Part shown: piece after piece, positions 57,249-57,709 of the stretch
Layout of the letters: every line of letters begins with the position of its first letter
How positions within the stretch are numbered: position 1 is the stretch's first letter
From: Anaerolineaceae bacterium
Lineage (GTDB): Bacteria; Chloroflexota; Anaerolineae; Promineifilales; Promineifilaceae
Assembly: GCA_002699125.1 (NCBI GenBank)
Contig: PABI01000164.1
Span: 1 to 57,709, forward strand
Length of the DNA: 57,709 nucleotides
Direction of reading: 5' to 3'
The notes under the pieces: generated by a model
The model's input: only the letters and a program-made list of their open reading frames with translations
Told to the model about the DNA's origin: nothing
The model's database searches: none
Made by a program: the position numbers and the translations under genes

Positions 57249-57709
57249 TTAGGCATAAACAGACGCCTTAAGCTCGGCGATGTACGGCAGCGTGCGGTGT
57301 TGATCGGCATAGTCCAATCCGTACCCCACCACCCATACATCCGGGATTTTGAAGCCGAGATAATCAACGGGCACGTCTAACGGCCGTTTCGGTTTTTGGA
57401 CCAGCGTGCAGGTGCGCAAAGAGGCCGGATTGCGGCTTTTTAGCATGGTGTACAGGTAGCTGAGCGTCTTGCCGCTGTCCACAATATCCTCAACGATGAT
57501 CACGTCCTTGCCTTCAATGGATTCGCGTAAATCCAGCACAATGCGCACCACGCCAGACTCGGTGGATTTGCCGTAGCTGGACACCGACATGAAATCAACC
57601 ACGTGGGGCACGGTGAGGTGCCGCGCCAGGTCGGCCAAAAAGATAAATGCCCCACGCAGCACGCCAATCAGATAGACAGGTCCTTTGTCCGCGTAGTCGA
57701 GCGAGATCT
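57249..57709 (-). CDS. hpt: Hypoxanthine phosphoribosyltransferase, 5' part beyond the window
   Basis: The visible 152 residues are the C-terminal part of a purine-salvage phosphoribosyltransferase that makes IMP (and GMP) from the free base and PRPP. The PRPP loop is VIIVEDIVDSGKTL. Upstream, VYLIGVLRGAF and the later VDFMSVSSYG, KPKRPLDVPVDYLGFKIPD and VVGYGLDYAD are typical of Hpt. The frame stays open to the right edge, so the start codon lies outside the window. The stop is at 57249-57251. Confidence 0.9.
   Translation of the reverse strand, partial: ISLDYADKGPVYLIGVLRGAFIFLADLARHLTVPHVVDFMSVSSYGKSTESGVVRIVLDLRESIEGKDVIIVEDIVDSGKTLSYLYTMLKSRNPASLRTCTLVQKPKRPLDVPVDYLGFKIPDVWVVGYGLDYADQHRTLPYIAELKASVYA

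Larger units (their letters stand above)
496..57387. repeat. Highly iterated palindrome ACGGCCGT across the window
   Basis: I counted about 76 exact copies by eye, from 496 to 57380, in genes on both strands and in gaps. Examples start at 496, 1249, 2517, 2728, 4121, 10115, 13443, 16011, 22449, 29495, 33942, 40087, 51411, 53725 and 57380. In genes it is read in all frames (Thr-Ala-Val, Asn-Gly-Arg, x-Arg-Pro). Flanks are often A and T, giving AACGGCCGTT. Copies are sparse at 10123-13442 and 44011-49742. Confidence 0.85.

Noticed and set aside
1..57709. tRNA or rRNA genes
   Set aside because: No cloverleaf-like or rRNA-like stretch was noticed in the gaps; a tRNAscan and Rfam search would settle this.

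Overview
The window looks like a chromosomal piece of a Chloroflexota bacterium, most likely class Anaerolineae. I infer this from gene content: large GAF/STAND signalling proteins, an adjacent DUF1800/DUF1501 pair, an Agl-type sugar transporter with amylosucrase and trehalose synthase, and a non-pyrrolysine MttB homologue. The many dispersed intergenic inverted repeats fit such a genome. GC looks like roughly 50-55% by eye. There is no rRNA, tRNA, CRISPR array, integrase or prophage. The octamer ACGGCCGT recurs about 76 times on my hand count, roughly one per 760 bases, where about one would be expected by chance.

Layout. 1-5.4 kb: a possible gene tail, an SLC13-type transporter, a GH13 alpha-glucosidase, an SRPBCC protein and a membrane protein. 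5.5-9.0 kb: a two-gene sucrose- or mannosylfructose-type disaccharide module, in which a HAD sugar phosphatase is fused to an (alpha/alpha)6 glycosidase-like domain and followed by an SPS-like GT4. 9.0-12.2 kb: a TPR-PAS hybrid histidine kinase. 12.2-15.9 kb: tandem hairpins and the DUF1800/DUF1501 pair. 16-22.3 kb: ureohydrolase, homocysteine methyltransferase-like protein, lipoprotein, CPBP protease, Eis-like acetyltransferase, YugP-like peptidase and three tiny single-TM proteins.

22.5-34.5 kb (minus strand) is the most unusual region. A tight three-gene operon encodes a 1681-residue AAA-like/multi-GAF histidine kinase, a response-regulator/APH-like kinase/SIR2-like fusion, and an AAA ATPase with a C-terminal winged helix. 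A NACHT STAND ATPase lies just upstream. This reads as a phosphorelay feeding a conflict-type effector and a transcription factor. I know of no described system with this exact architecture.

34.7-38.4 kb: an MttB-family methyltransferase and a molybdopterin oxidoreductase. 38.5-49.2 kb: an alpha-glucoside regulon, all on the minus strand, in the order LacI regulator, AglE/F/G-like ABC transporter, trehalose synthase, amylosucrase, ROK fructokinase. A HepT/MntA toxin-antitoxin pair sits between trehalose synthase and amylosucrase. Imported sucrose, trehalose or maltose could be interconverted, polymerised to glucan, and the released fructose phosphorylated. 49.5-51.9 kb: a secreted LTD-PLD-PLD-LTD protein. 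52.2-55.8 kb: a TetR-controlled ABC-2 exporter with tandem operators. 56.0-57.7 kb: a cytochrome P450 and the 5'-truncated hpt gene.

The gene borders are rich in inverted repeats of several sequence families and in 7-nt tandem tracts. Several genes take their stop codon from such a repeat or end beside one.
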